Origin: CF-96 sp036269455
GTDB taxonomy: Bacteria; Chloroflexota; Dormibacteria; Aeolococcales; Aeolococcaceae
Direction: 5' to 3'
Assembly (NCBI GenBank): GCA_036269455.1
Contig: DATARS010000062.1
Coordinates: 1-42,365 of the forward strand
Length of the DNA stretch: 42,365 nucleotides
Part shown: positions 23,434-31,077 of the stretch, one piece after another
How the letters are laid out: each line of letters begins with the position of its first letter
How positions within the stretch are numbered: the stretch's first letter is position 1
Translations under genes and position numbers: made by a program
Notes under the pieces: generated by a model
What the model was told of the DNA's origin: nothing
The model's input: the letters and a program-made list of their open reading frames with translations, nothing else
The model's database searches: none

Positions 23434-24933
23434 CTACTCGACCGGGGCGCCCGGGACGAGGTGCTCGGTCGGCGGCGGCCAGAGCGTGCCCAGCCACTCG
23501 AGGCTGTGCACCATCTCGAGGCGCCAGGCGGCCCAGCCGTGGCCGCCCGGGACCACGTCGAAGGAGACCGGCTCCCAGCCGAGGCGGCGCAGCTCGGTGC
23601 CGAAGGTCTCGTTGGCCTCGAGGAAGTGGCCGTCGCCGGTGCCGACCCCGACGTAGAGGGGCATGCGGTCCACGGCGCCGATCCGGGCCACCGAGAGCAG
23701 CGGGCTGTTGGCAGCCGCCGCCGGTCCCTTGAAGAGGTCGCGCCGCGCGGTGAAGTAGCCGGAGTAGCTCGCCGCCCAGTCGAAGATCTCGGGGTGGTGG
23801 ACGGCGATGTTGACCGCCCCGTAGCCGCCGGCGCTGAGGCCGGCGATGCCGCGCCGCTGGCCGCCGAGGGTGCGGTAGCGCGCGTCGATGGCGGGCACCA
23901 CCTGGTCGACCAGCCAGTCCTCGACCCGGTCGCCGCGGGCGGTGTCGCCCCACTCGGCGTCGGCGGTGGCATCGCCGTTGCCATTGGGGAGCACGGCGAT
24001 GAGCGGGGGGATCACCCGGGCCGCGATCAGCTGGTCGAGCACCCCGGGGAGCTGGGCGCCGCTCATCCACTGCATCTCGGTCGACGGGTAGCCGTGGAGG
24101 AAGTAGAGCGTCGCGAAATCCATCCCCGGCTCCAGGCTGTAGGCCGCGGGCAGGTAGACCCGGACGTCGCGCCTGTTCACCGAGATCACCTGGATGTGGC
24201 CGGTGGGGACGTGCGCCCCCCCCTTCACCACCGCCACCACCCCCGAGCGCGAGTGACCGTCGTGGCCGGTCGCCGGAGCGAGGTTGCCGCCCGGGCCCGC
24301 CGGCACCGCGTAGCTGTAGAGCGCGGTGAGCGAGCCGTCCTGGAGCGCGGTGGTCGCGGCGGGCACGGCCAGGACCATCGCCCCGGTGAGGGCGAGGAGC
24401 AGCGCGGGGGCGGTCCGGGGGCTGCGCCGCAGCCGCGCCACCAGCCCGACCAGGTCGGTGCGGAGCAGCGACCCCATCGCCGCGCCGGCGGTGGTCGCGA
24501 GCCAGGCCATCAGCAGCATGCCCAGCGGCTGGGCCACCCAGCCGAGGGCCACGACGTTGGTCTCCAGGCCTCCGGTCGATCCGCTGCGGGCCGCGCCGGC
24601 GAGGAACGGCACCACCTCGATGGCGGTGAAGCCGGCGAGGGCGCCGAGGCGCGCCGGTCCGGGACGGGCGCCCGCCAGGGTGGCGGCGCCGGCGAGGCCG
24701 AGCACGGCGAGGAGCGCGGCCACCAGGGCCGCGCGCTGCTCGTCCATCCCCAGGCCGACCGCCCAGCCGCTGAGGCCCGCGTGGGCGACCTTCCAGAGTG
24801 CGAGCACGGCGAGCAGGGTCAGCCCGGCCTGGACGAGGCGGTGGCCGGCCAGGGCGCGAATGTGCCGGAGCGGCGGCCGCGAGGGGGCGGCGTCAGCCGT
24901 GCGAGTCGTGCTGTCGGCGGGTGCGCTGTGCAC
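23434..24933 (-). CDS. Membrane-anchored esterase (Ag85/esterase D family) with N-terminal TM domain
   Basis: A 499-aa protein in two parts. Residues 30-200 hold about four to five TM helices. Residues 240-495 form an extracytoplasmic alpha/beta hydrolase of the esterase D/mycolyltransferase type. The catalytic domain shows YFLHGYPSTEMQWM, WGDTARGDRVEDWLVDQVV, the nucleophile elbow AGLSAGGYGAVN with Ser367, and a C-terminal GGHGWAAW His. The second copy at 26878 has the same order of motifs without the TM domain. Similar actinobacterial proteins act on cell-envelope or secreted esters. GTG 24933 is the start; TAAGCT (minus, 24943-24948) 9 nt upstream suggests a leaderless mRNA. Substrate unknown. 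Confidence 0.82.
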   Translation of the reverse strand: MHSAPADSTTRTADAAPSRPPLRHIRALAGHRLVQAGLTLLAVLALWKVAHAGLSGWAVGLGMDEQRAALVAALLAVLGLAGAATLAGARPGPARLGALAGFTAIEVVPFLAGAARSGSTGGLETNVVALGWVAQPLGMLLMAWLATTAGAAMGSLLRTDLVGLVARLRRSPRTAPALLLALTGAMVLAVPAATTALQDGSLTALYSYAVPAGPGGNLAPATGHDGHSRSGVVAVVKGGAHVPTGHIQVISVNRRDVRVYLPAAYSLEPGMDFATLYFLHGYPSTEMQWMSGAQLPGVLDQLIAARVIPPLIAVLPNGNGDATADAEWGDTARGDRVEDWLVDQVVPAIDARYRTLGGQRRGIAGLSAGGYGAVNIAVHHPEIFDWAASYSGYFTARRDLFKGPAAAANSPLLSVARIGAVDRMPLYVGVGTGDGHFLEANETFGTELRRLGWEPVSFDVVPGGHGWAAWRLEMVHSLEWLGTLWPPPTEHLVPGAPVE

Positions 24934-24935
24934 GA

Positions 24936-25014
24936 TTGCGCAAGCTTACCCGTCTGGCATGAGGGTGTCTGCGCAAGCCCTCAGGGGGTGGAGGAGTTGA
25001 GTCCCTGTGCGCAA
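24936..25014. promoter_or_regulatory. Intergenic region with three TGCGCAA motifs and a -10 for the esterase
   Basis: TGCGCAA occurs at 24937-24943, 24970-24976 and 25008-25014, all in the same orientation and about 33-38 bp apart. The first is part of the palindrome TTGCGCAA. Minus-strand TAAGCT (24943-24948) abuts the first copy and is the likely esterase -10. The spacing of about 3-3.5 helical turns suggests a shared regulator site set, but this is unproven. Confidence 0.4.
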
Positions 25015-25222
25015 TCCTCTCCGCGTGATCGGGACATTCGTGGTGGTCGGCCTCGCGGCCACCGCCTGCGGCTCCGCCTCGCCCTGGCCGGCGTCCACGA
25101 TCCCCACCGCAACCCCCCTGCCCGACGGGTATGTCATGACCATCCCGTCCACTCCGAACACGTCACCCCAGCCGACCCGATCGGCATCTGGACCCAGCGA
25201 GTCGAGCCCGCCCGGCACCTGA
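25007..25222 (+). CDS. Small lipoprotein, 71 aa
   Basis: A short ORF with a clear lipoprotein-type N-terminus: Arg-containing MRNPLRV, hydrophobic GTFVVVGLAATAC, then GSAS. Cys21 in ATAC would be lipidated; Ala rather than Leu at position -3 is a weaker lipobox. The mature part is a Pro/Ser/Thr-rich stretch without a domain. GTG 25007 has GGAGGAG about 10 nt upstream. No function can be assigned. It lies between the divergent esterase and the glycosyltransferase, so a role at the cell surface is likely. Confidence 0.6.
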   Translation: MRNPLRVIGTFVVVGLAATACGSASPWPASTIPTATPLPDGYVMTIPSTPNTSPQPTRSASGPSESSPPGT

Positions 25223-25240
25223 CCGGGCCGGCATTCTCCT

Positions 25241-25246
25241 CATAAT
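25241..25246 (+). promoter_or_regulatory. -10 hexamer CATAAT for a leaderless glycosyltransferase mRNA
   Basis: CATAAT lies 6 nt before GTG 25253, with no ribosome-binding site between them. Confidence 0.6.
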
Positions 25247-25252
25247 GCCCGC

Positions 25253-26881
25253 GTGCGCGGGAGCAGACGGGCGCTGATCGAGTGCGGCGTGCTGGTCATC
25301 ACCCTCGGTCTCCTCCGCGCCCCCAGCCTGCTCGAGCCGGAATGGGCAGCCGACGAGGGCGCCTACGCCAACATCGGCCGGGCGATCCACCACGGCGGCG
25401 TCCTCTACAGCACGGTGTGGGACAACAAGCCGCCCGGGGTCTACTGGCTGGCGGCGGTGGCGACCACCGGCGGCACCTCGGCGCTGCGCTTCCACCTCGT
25501 CCTGAGCCTGCTCGTCGCCGCAGGCACCCTGATGGTCTGGGTCATCGGCCGCCGCCTGGCGTCGCCCGCGGTGGGGCTGACCGCGGCGCTGGTCTTCGCG
25601 GTGCTCGCCTCGGTGCCCAACTTCGACGGCAACCAGCTGAACGCCGAGATGGCGGGGACGGTCTTCGCCATCGCCGGGATGCTGCTGCTGGTGATGCGCC
25701 TGCCGGTGTCCGGCCGCCGGGGGCTTGCCGGAGGCGCGATCCTGGGGGTCGCCCTTCTCTTCAAGGCCACCTTCGTCGCCGACCTCCTGGCCGGGCTCGC
25801 CGTCCCGGTGCTGGTGGCGGTCGCCTCGGGCCGGCGGCCGGGGCGGGACGAGGCGCGGGCCGCCGCGGTCATCGCCGGCGCGGCGCTCGGCCTGGTCGCC
25901 CTCGCCCTCGTGCCCCTGGCGCTGCAGGGGGCGCTGCCCGCGTTCGTCGACGTCGTCGTCCACCAGGACACCCGCTACGCCCAGTGGGCCCAGCTCACCG
26001 GCCCGCGGGGCGGCGAGCCCCTCAACTTCGCCGCCGTCCCGAGCGCGCTGCTCCAACTGCTGGGGACGACCCGGATGCTCGCCGTGGTCGTCGCCGGCGC
26101 CGCCGCCGCCCTCACGCTGGCGAGCCGCCGCCACCGCGGCGCCGCGGTGCTCGCCCTCTGGCTCGGCTGCGACCTCGCGGTGAGCATGGCCGACGCCCGC
26201 GGCTTCACCCACTACGCCCAGCAGATCGAGGCCCCGCTCGCGCTCACCGCCGCGCTGACCGCCGTCACCGCCTGGAGGCGCGGCGACCTGCGCTCACGGG
26301 TGCTCGCGCCGGCGGCGGTGCTCGCCGTCTGGCCGGCGATGATCGGCGCGCTCTTCCTCCCCCGCGCCGAGGCCGCCCTGGCCCAGCGGCACCACCTCCC
26401 CCCGCTGACCCTGGAGGGCTCGGGCGGGCGGCAGATCCCCGGGTACTACGCCCGCGCCGCCGGCCTGCTGGTCGGACGCACCACTCTCGACGCCTACCGC
26501 GCCGCCTTCGCCGGCACCGAGTACCCCGCCAACCAGGCCCGGGCGGCGCTCCTGCGCGGCCACAGCCGCCCCGGCGACCCGGTCTTCGTCTGGGGCTGGA
26601 CCAGCTCCTGGGTCTACGCCCTCGCCGACCGGCCGGCGGCGAGCCGCTTCATCTGGATGAACAGCGCCTACCACCTCTATCGCGGGGCGGAGCAGCTGCT
26701 GCTCGCCGACCTCGCCGCGCATCCGCCGGCCGTGCTCCTCGCCGAGCAGCCGCTCGCCCCGGAGCTCCGGGACATGCTGACCGCCCGTGGATACGCGATC
26801 GTCCACGAGCGGGTGGGGGACTGCTGGCTGGCGCCCTGGGCGCCGGGGTCATCCCCCGGCGCCTCGGCGGAGCGGCGCTAG
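25253..26881 (+). CDS. GT-C membrane glycosyltransferase (GT39/ArnT-like)
   Basis: A 542-aa polytopic protein with about ten or more hydrophobic segments. It is recognisable by the first periplasmic loop after TM1: WAADEGAYANIGRAIHHG, then STVWDNKPPGVYWL. The Asp/Glu in this loop is the usual catalytic acid of GT39/GT83-type enzymes that use lipid-linked sugars. A soluble C-terminal part (about 400-535) includes DPVFVWGWTSSWVYALADRP. Substrate and acceptor are unknown; protein mannosylation or envelope glycan modification is possible. The start is leaderless. Its stop TAG (26879-26881) interlocks with the stop of the convergent esterase in the palindrome CTAG. Confidence 0.8.
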   Translation: MRGSRRALIECGVLVITLGLLRAPSLLEPEWAADEGAYANIGRAIHHGGVLYSTVWDNKPPGVYWLAAVATTGGTSALRFHLVLSLLVAAGTLMVWVIGRRLASPAVGLTAALVFAVLASVPNFDGNQLNAEMAGTVFAIAGMLLLVMRLPVSGRRGLAGGAILGVALLFKATFVADLLAGLAVPVLVAVASGRRPGRDEARAAAVIAGAALGLVALALVPLALQGALPAFVDVVVHQDTRYAQWAQLTGPRGGEPLNFAAVPSALLQLLGTTRMLAVVVAGAAAALTLASRRHRGAAVLALWLGCDLAVSMADARGFTHYAQQIEAPLALTAALTAVTAWRRGDLRSRVLAPAAVLAVWPAMIGALFLPRAEAALAQRHHLPPLTLEGSGGRQIPGYYARAAGLLVGRTTLDAYRAAFAGTEYPANQARAALLRGHSRPGDPVFVWGWTSSWVYALADRPAASRFIWMNSAYHLYRGAEQLLLADLAAHPPAVLLAEQPLAPELRDMLTARGYAIVHERVGDCWLAPWAPGSSPGASAERR

Positions 26882-27807
26882 CAGGTCGCCTTCCAGAGCT
26901 GTCCGAGCCAGGTCAGGCTGTCCCTGGCCTCGACCGACCACGCCTGCCAGCTGTGCGGGCCGGGGACGGTCTCGGTGTGGAGCGGGGCCCAGCCGAGGGA
27001 CTGGACGGTGGCGATGAAGTTGGTGGTGTCGGGGCCGAACTCGGTGTCGTCGGCGCCCCGGCCGAGGTAGAGGGGGGTGCGGTCGGTGGAGGGGAAGGTC
27101 ACCGCGGTGAGCACCGGGCTGTTCTGCGCCGACTCGCTGCCGAAGAGCCGGTCGGGGGCGGTGAAGACCCCGGAGTAGCTCGCCACGAAGCTGAACATGC
27201 CGGGGTGGTGGATGCTGATGTTCAGGGCGCCGAAGCCGCCCGCGCTCAGCCCGGCGATGCCGCGGTACTTCGCGCCGAGGGTCCGGTACCTGGCGTCGAT
27301 GGTGGGCACCAGGGTGCCGGTCAGCCAGGTCTCGACGGTGTCGCCGAGGGGGGTGTCGCCCCAGTAGGAGTCGTCCGCGGTGACGCCCTGGTCGTCGGGG
27401 AAGACGGCGATGATCGGGGGCAGCGTGCCCGCGGCGATCATCGAGTCGAGCACCGCCGGCATGTTCCCGCCGCTGATCCAGCTCTGCGCGTTGCCGGGCG
27501 AGCCGTGGAGGAAGTAGACGACCGGGAAGGCGGTGGAGGTCAGGGTCGTGGACGCGCCGGGCACGTACACGATCACCGAGTGGCCGCCGCTGGTCAGCTG
27601 CTCGGTGTGGCCGGCGATCGAGGCCGCGGCCCTCTGGGTGGCGGCGGAGACCGGCACGCAGTCGGCCAGCGAGGCGACGGTGGTCGGGGTGGTCTGCGGG
27701 GTGAGGTCGCGGGCCCGCACGGCGGCGACCGAGGCGACGGTTCCGGCCACCGCCGTGGCGACGGCGGCGATTGCGATGGTGGTCCGCTTCCGGAGTTGCC
27801 CGCTCAT
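26878..27807 (-). CDS. Secreted esterase (Ag85/esterase D family)
   Basis: A 309-aa exported alpha/beta hydrolase paralogous to the catalytic part of the protein at 23434. A signal peptide (RKRTTIAIAAVATAVAGTVA) ends near residue 31. The catalytic motifs are YFLHGSPGNAQSW, YWGDTPLGDTVETWLTG and AGLSAGGFGALN, with nucleophile Ser188 and His285 in GPHSWQAW. An acidic residue in GRGADDTEF (252-255 region) may complete the triad. It ends with Cys309, which may pair with Cys50. ATG 27807 has GGGAGG 10 nt ahead. Function on the cell surface is inferred from family and export. Upstream lie an inverted repeat, a larger stem and a CRP-type site. Confidence 0.85.
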   Translation of the reverse strand: MSGQLRKRTTIAIAAVATAVAGTVASVAAVRARDLTPQTTPTTVASLADCVPVSAATQRAAASIAGHTEQLTSGGHSVIVYVPGASTTLTSTAFPVVYFLHGSPGNAQSWISGGNMPAVLDSMIAAGTLPPIIAVFPDDQGVTADDSYWGDTPLGDTVETWLTGTLVPTIDARYRTLGAKYRGIAGLSAGGFGALNISIHHPGMFSFVASYSGVFTAPDRLFGSESAQNSPVLTAVTFPSTDRTPLYLGRGADDTEFGPDTTNFIATVQSLGWAPLHTETVPGPHSWQAWSVEARDSLTWLGQLWKATC

Positions 27808-27821
27808 GTCCGATTGACCTC

Positions 27822-27837
27822 CCTCACCTTGGTGAGG
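27822..27837. promoter_or_regulatory. Inverted repeat in the secreted-esterase leader
   Basis: CCTCACC-TT-GGTGAGG is a 7+7 inverted repeat that ends 15 nt upstream of ATG 27807. It also covers part of the ribosome-binding region on the minus strand. It could be an operator or an RNA hairpin that masks the Shine-Dalgarno. Confidence 0.45.
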
Positions 27838-27840
27838 TCA

Positions 27841-27878
27841 GTCTGGAAAGCGAAACTTTCGGTTACCTTTCGCCAGAC
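27841..27878. promoter_or_regulatory. Compound inverted repeat upstream of the secreted esterase
   Basis: GTCTGG (27841-27846) pairs with CCAGAC (27873-27878), and GCGAAA (27850-27855) pairs with TTTCGC (27868-27873). Inside lie CGAAACTTTCG and GGTTACC. The AT content is far above the surroundings. It probably contains the esterase promoter plus an operator; an RNA switch is possible if transcription starts upstream. Confidence 0.4.
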
Positions 27879-27888
27879 ATGGCGCCGG

Positions 27889-27904
27889 TGTGACGGTTGT
27901 CACA
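27889..27904. promoter_or_regulatory. CRP/FNR-type operator TGTGA-N6-TCACA
   Basis: The sequence TGTGACGGTTGTCACA has perfect TGTGA and TCACA half-sites separated by 6 bp, the CRP-family consensus. It is about 82 bp from the esterase start (minus) and about 107 bp from the racemase start (plus), so it could act on either gene. Confidence 0.55.
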
Positions 27905-27996
27905 GGGTGGTGACGGCGGTTCCGCGACTGCAGATGTGCAGTGATCGGGGGCGGCGGCGCGGGCTCCCGCGCGGACGCGCGCGCGGCCTCGGACGC

Positions 27997-28002
27997 TATC
28001 CT
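27997..28002 (+). promoter_or_regulatory. -10 hexamer TATCCT for a leaderless racemase mRNA
   Basis: TATCCT lies 8 nt before ATG 28011, with no Shine-Dalgarno. Confidence 0.55.
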
Positions 28003-28010
28003 CGTGCCCC

Positions 28011-29156
28011 ATGTCCACCGCCGTATCCGCAGGACCGCTCACCGGCGTTCGCATCGTCGAGGTGGCGGGGATCGGCCCGGGCCCCTTCGCGGCGATGATG
28101 CTCGCCGACATGGGCGCCGAGGTGGTGCGCGTCGAGCGCAGCGCTCCGGCGGCCGCCAACGCGGCGGGCGCGCTCGACGCCGTGCTCCGCCGCAACCGCG
28201 CCGCGGTGGTGGTGCTCGACCTCAAGTCCGAGGCGGGTCTCGCGTCACTCCTGCGCCTGGTCGAGGGGGCGGACGCCCTGCTGGAGGGGTTCCGGCCGGG
28301 GGTCGCCGAGCGGCTCGGATTCGGACCCGACGCATGCCTGGCGCGCAACCCGCGGCTGGTCTACGGGCGGATGACCGGCTGGGGGCAGGACGGTCCGCTG
28401 GCGCGGGCCGCGGGGCACGACATCGACTACATCGCGCTGAGCGGGGTCCTCCACTCCATCGGCCGGCCCGGGACGCCGCCGGTGCCGCCGATCAACCTCG
28501 TCGCCGACTTCGGCGGCGGCGGCATGCTCCTCGCCTTCGGGATGGTCTGCGCAGTGCTCGAGGCGTCGCGCTCGGGGAGGGGCCAGGTGGTCGACGCGGC
28601 GATGGTCGACGGCTGCGCCACCCTGATGGCGATGACCACCAACCTCCACCACCTCGGGTTGTGGAACGACGCGCGCGGCACCAACCTGCTCGACGGTGGC
28701 GCCCCCTTCTACGACGTCTACGAGACCTCCGACGGCGGCTACGTCGCCGTGGGCGCGATCGAGCCGCAGTTCTATGCCGAGCTGCTCCGCCGGTGCGGGC
28801 TCGAGGATGAGGACCTGCCCGCGCAGCTCGACCGGGCGGCCTGGCCGGAGATGAAGGAGCGGTTCACCCGGCTGTTCCTGACGAGGACCCGCGACGAGTG
28901 GTGCGCGCTGCTCGAGGGGACCGACGCGTGCGTGTCTCCCGTGCTCAGCCTCGACGAGGCGCGCGCCCATCCCCACAACCTCGCCCGGGGCACCTTCGTC
29001 GAGGCGTTCGGGATGCCGCAGCCGGCCCCCGCGCCGCGGTTCAGCCGGACGCCGGGGACGCTGCGCAGCGGGCCGGCGGCCCCGGACTCCGACGGCGCGG
29101 CGGTGCTGGAGCGGTGGGGCCTGAGCGCCGAGGAGCTGAGCCGGCTGGGAGTGTGA
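28011..29156 (+). CDS. Alpha-methylacyl-CoA racemase (family III CoA-transferase fold)
   Basis: A 381-aa CaiB/BaiF-fold protein of the AMACR branch. It epimerises the 2-methyl position of branched or steroid side-chain acyl-CoA so that beta-oxidation can go on. AMACR-specific features are GRMTGWGQDGPLARAAGHD and the catalytic pair His136 (AGHDIDY) and Asp166 (NLVADFGGG). They correspond to His126 and Asp156 of the M. tuberculosis enzyme with a constant offset of 10. PLTGVRIVEVAGIGPGPFAA is the CoA-binding N-terminus. Substrates would fit the branched-acyl catabolism suggested by the carboxylase/AtuA and thiolase regions. Starts leaderless at ATG 28011. Confidence 0.92.
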   Translation: MSTAVSAGPLTGVRIVEVAGIGPGPFAAMMLADMGAEVVRVERSAPAAANAAGALDAVLRRNRAAVVVLDLKSEAGLASLLRLVEGADALLEGFRPGVAERLGFGPDACLARNPRLVYGRMTGWGQDGPLARAAGHDIDYIALSGVLHSIGRPGTPPVPPINLVADFGGGGMLLAFGMVCAVLEASRSGRGQVVDAAMVDGCATLMAMTTNLHHLGLWNDARGTNLLDGGAPFYDVYETSDGGYVAVGAIEPQFYAELLRRCGLEDEDLPAQLDRAAWPEMKERFTRLFLTRTRDEWCALLEGTDACVSPVLSLDEARAHPHNLARGTFVEAFGMPQPAPAPRFSRTPGTLRSGPAAPDSDGAAVLERWGLSAEELSRLGV

Positions 29157-29221
29157 CGGTCGCGCACAGAATCGTCACCGCGGCGGCGCAGACGCGGAGT
29201 TGCGCGGTGCGGGGGCGGTCC

Positions 29222-29227
29222 TAGACT
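29222..29227 (+). promoter_or_regulatory. -10 hexamer TAGACT for a leaderless membrane protein/ECF operon
   Basis: TAGACT lies 6 nt before GTG 29234. A TTGCGC element 16 bp further upstream is a possible -35. Transcription would start at the GTG and run into the ECF gene. Confidence 0.6.
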
Positions 29228-29233
29228 GGGTGT

Positions 29234-29830
29234 GTGCCTCGCGGCTGCACCCGCGGCGGCGCGAACCTCGCAGCTGGGATCTTTCTGACCGTGAACGTCG
29301 CGCTCGTTGCGGCGGTGGTGGCGCTCGTCGCCGCCACCGCAGCACTGGGTACCTGCGTCGCCCTGCGGGCGCTGCCCGCGGAGATGCCTCCCGACCTGTA
29401 TCGCATCGCCCGGATCTGCGGCGGTGCGCTCGGCGGCGGGCTGGGCTGCGTGCTCGGGCTGTCGGTGCTGGTGCAGGTGGCCGGGCTGTCGGCGGGACGC
29501 ACCGTGGCGCTCGACGTGCTGCTCGGCGCGGTGCTCGTCGGGATGGTCGCCGAGCACGCCCTGTTCTCGCGCTGGCTGCGGATGCGGTGGCTGCTCACCC
29601 CTGGGGCGGTCCTGCCGCCGGCACTGCCGGGTGACCGGCTGGCGAGGTGGCTGCGACCTCCTCTGGGGATGGCCGGGCTCGCCGTGGTGTTCGCCGCGGT
29701 CCTGATCCCGGCGGCGGTGCTCGATCCCGACCTGCCACGGTGGACGCTGCTCTTCGGGCTCGCCTCGCTGGGGCAGGGGCTGGGGATCTGCCTGCTGGCG
29801 GTGCGCCCGGCGCGCCGCCGGACGGCCTGA
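29234..29830 (+). CDS. Polytopic membrane protein of unknown function, upstream of ECF sigma
   Basis: A 198-aa integral membrane protein without a recognised domain. It has about five hydrophobic segments: AAGIFLTVNVALVAAVVALV, ICGGALGGGLGCVLGLSVLV, VALDVLLGAVLVGMVAEHAL, GMAGLAVVFAAVLIPAAVL and LLFGLASLGQGLGICLLAV. The loops are short and Arg-rich. GTG 29234 is set by the -10 box. The ECF sigma gene begins 7 nt after the stop, so the two are likely one operon. It may be a membrane sensor or partner of the sigma factor; that is inference from location only. Confidence 0.75.
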   Translation: MPRGCTRGGANLAAGIFLTVNVALVAAVVALVAATAALGTCVALRALPAEMPPDLYRIARICGGALGGGLGCVLGLSVLVQVAGLSAGRTVALDVLLGAVLVGMVAEHALFSRWLRMRWLLTPGAVLPPALPGDRLARWLRPPLGMAGLAVVFAAVLIPAAVLDPDLPRWTLLFGLASLGQGLGICLLAVRPARRRTA

Positions 29831-29837
29831 GACCGGG

Positions 29838-31067
29838 ATGATCGCGCGCGCCGCGGACCTGGTGGACACCAGCCTCGTGGTCCGTGCCCAGGCGGGCGAT
29901 GCCGATGCCGTGACCCTGCTGGCCGAGCAGATCCGTCCCGCGGCGCAGCGGTTCGCGGGGCGCTTCCTCCACGACGACATCCGCGGTGAGGATGTCGCCC
30001 AGGTGGCGATGATGAAGGCGTTCTCGCGACTGGCCGATGTGCACACCCCGGCGTCCTTCCCCGCCTGGCTGATGCGCATCGTCCGGAACGAGTGCCTGAA
30101 CGAGCTCGCGCGGCAGAAGCACGCGCAGGTGCCGCTGTCGGTGCTCGCCGACGAGGGCCTGCAGATCCAGGCACCCTCGGGTGGGGACGACGATCCCGAG
30201 GAGGCACTGCTGCGCTCGCAGCTCGCCGAGCTGGTGCGCCGGGTTGCCGCCACGCTGCCACCGCATCATCGCCAGGCCCTGGTGATGCGCGCGCTGGAGG
30301 ACCGGTCGTACGAGGAGATCGCCGAGGCGTTCGACGTGCCGGTGTCGGTGGTCCGGGTGTGGTACTTCCGGGCGCGGCAGCGATTCCGCAAGGCGTTCGT
30401 CGCCATGGTGGTGGCGCGGCGGGGTGTGCCCGCCGTGTGCCAGGAGATGGGGGAGTCGATCGCCTCGCTGATCGAGGGGACGCTGGCCGCGGATGAGTGC
30501 GCGTCGGTGCGGGGGCATGTGTCGGCGTGTTCGTTCTGCGCGCAGACGGAGGACGAGCTGCGGGCGACGGCGTTCCGGACGCCGGCGCGGGCGTGGCTGA
30601 TCGGGCTGGGGCTGCTGCGGTTCGGGTGGCGGCTGCCGCGGCGGGTGGCCCATGCGCCTGCGGCTGCCGCGAAGGTGGCGGTGGCGGGGGCGGGGAGCGC
30701 GGTGCTGGCGACCGCGGTTGTGGGGGCGGGGGGAGCTGGCCCGGTTGTGGGCGGGGGTGTGCCGGCTCCGGGTTCGGGCGTTGTCGGGACGTCGGTGTCG
30801 GCGTCGCCGGGGGCCACGGCGGTGCGGTCGCCCTCAGCGGTGGCGACGGCGTCGCCGGGTGGGGTGGTGGTTCTGCCGACGCCTGTCGCCTTGCCGGTGC
30901 TGCCGGTGTTGGGTGGTGCCGGGGTGATCGGGTCGCTGCTGCAGCAGGTGCAGAACGGGGTGGTGAAGCCGCTCGCGTCGCCGGTGGCGGGCGCGGTGGG
31001 GCAGATTGTGGGTGGGGTGGTGCATCCGCCCTCGCCTGCGCCGACGGCGGGAGGTCGGTTGCCGTAG
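29838..31067 (+). CDS. ECF sigma factor fused to a zinc-binding anti-sigma-like motif and hydrophobic tail
   Basis: A 409-aa RNA polymerase sigma factor. Region sigma2 (about 25-95) includes IRGEDVAQVAMMKAFSRL and FPAWLMRIVRNECLNELAR. Region sigma4 (about 125-190) includes LPPHHRQALVMRALEDRSYE and IAEAFDVPVSVVRVWYFRAR. A 200-residue extension follows. First comes a ZAS/zf-HC2-like segment with Cys221, His227, Cys231 and Cys234 in RGHVSACSFC. Then there is a hydrophobic stretch (AAAKVAVAGAGSAVLATAVV) and a Gly/Val/Pro-rich tail. Normally the zinc anti-sigma domain is a separate protein, so this looks like a cis-acting inhibitor that may be membrane-tethered. Base composition of the tail is more G-rich than its neighbours. 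ATG 29838 has little Shine-Dalgarno; coupling to the upstream gene is likely. Confidence 0.85.
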   Translation: MIARAADLVDTSLVVRAQAGDADAVTLLAEQIRPAAQRFAGRFLHDDIRGEDVAQVAMMKAFSRLADVHTPASFPAWLMRIVRNECLNELARQKHAQVPLSVLADEGLQIQAPSGGDDDPEEALLRSQLAELVRRVAATLPPHHRQALVMRALEDRSYEEIAEAFDVPVSVVRVWYFRARQRFRKAFVAMVVARRGVPAVCQEMGESIASLIEGTLAADECASVRGHVSACSFCAQTEDELRATAFRTPARAWLIGLGLLRFGWRLPRRVAHAPAAAAKVAVAGAGSAVLATAVVGAGGAGPVVGGGVPAPGSGVVGTSVSASPGATAVRSPSAVATASPGGVVVLPTPVALPVLPVLGGAGVIGSLLQQVQNGVVKPLASPVAGAVGQIVGGVVHPPSPAPTAGGRLP

Positions 31068-31077
31068 CCGAACCCCG

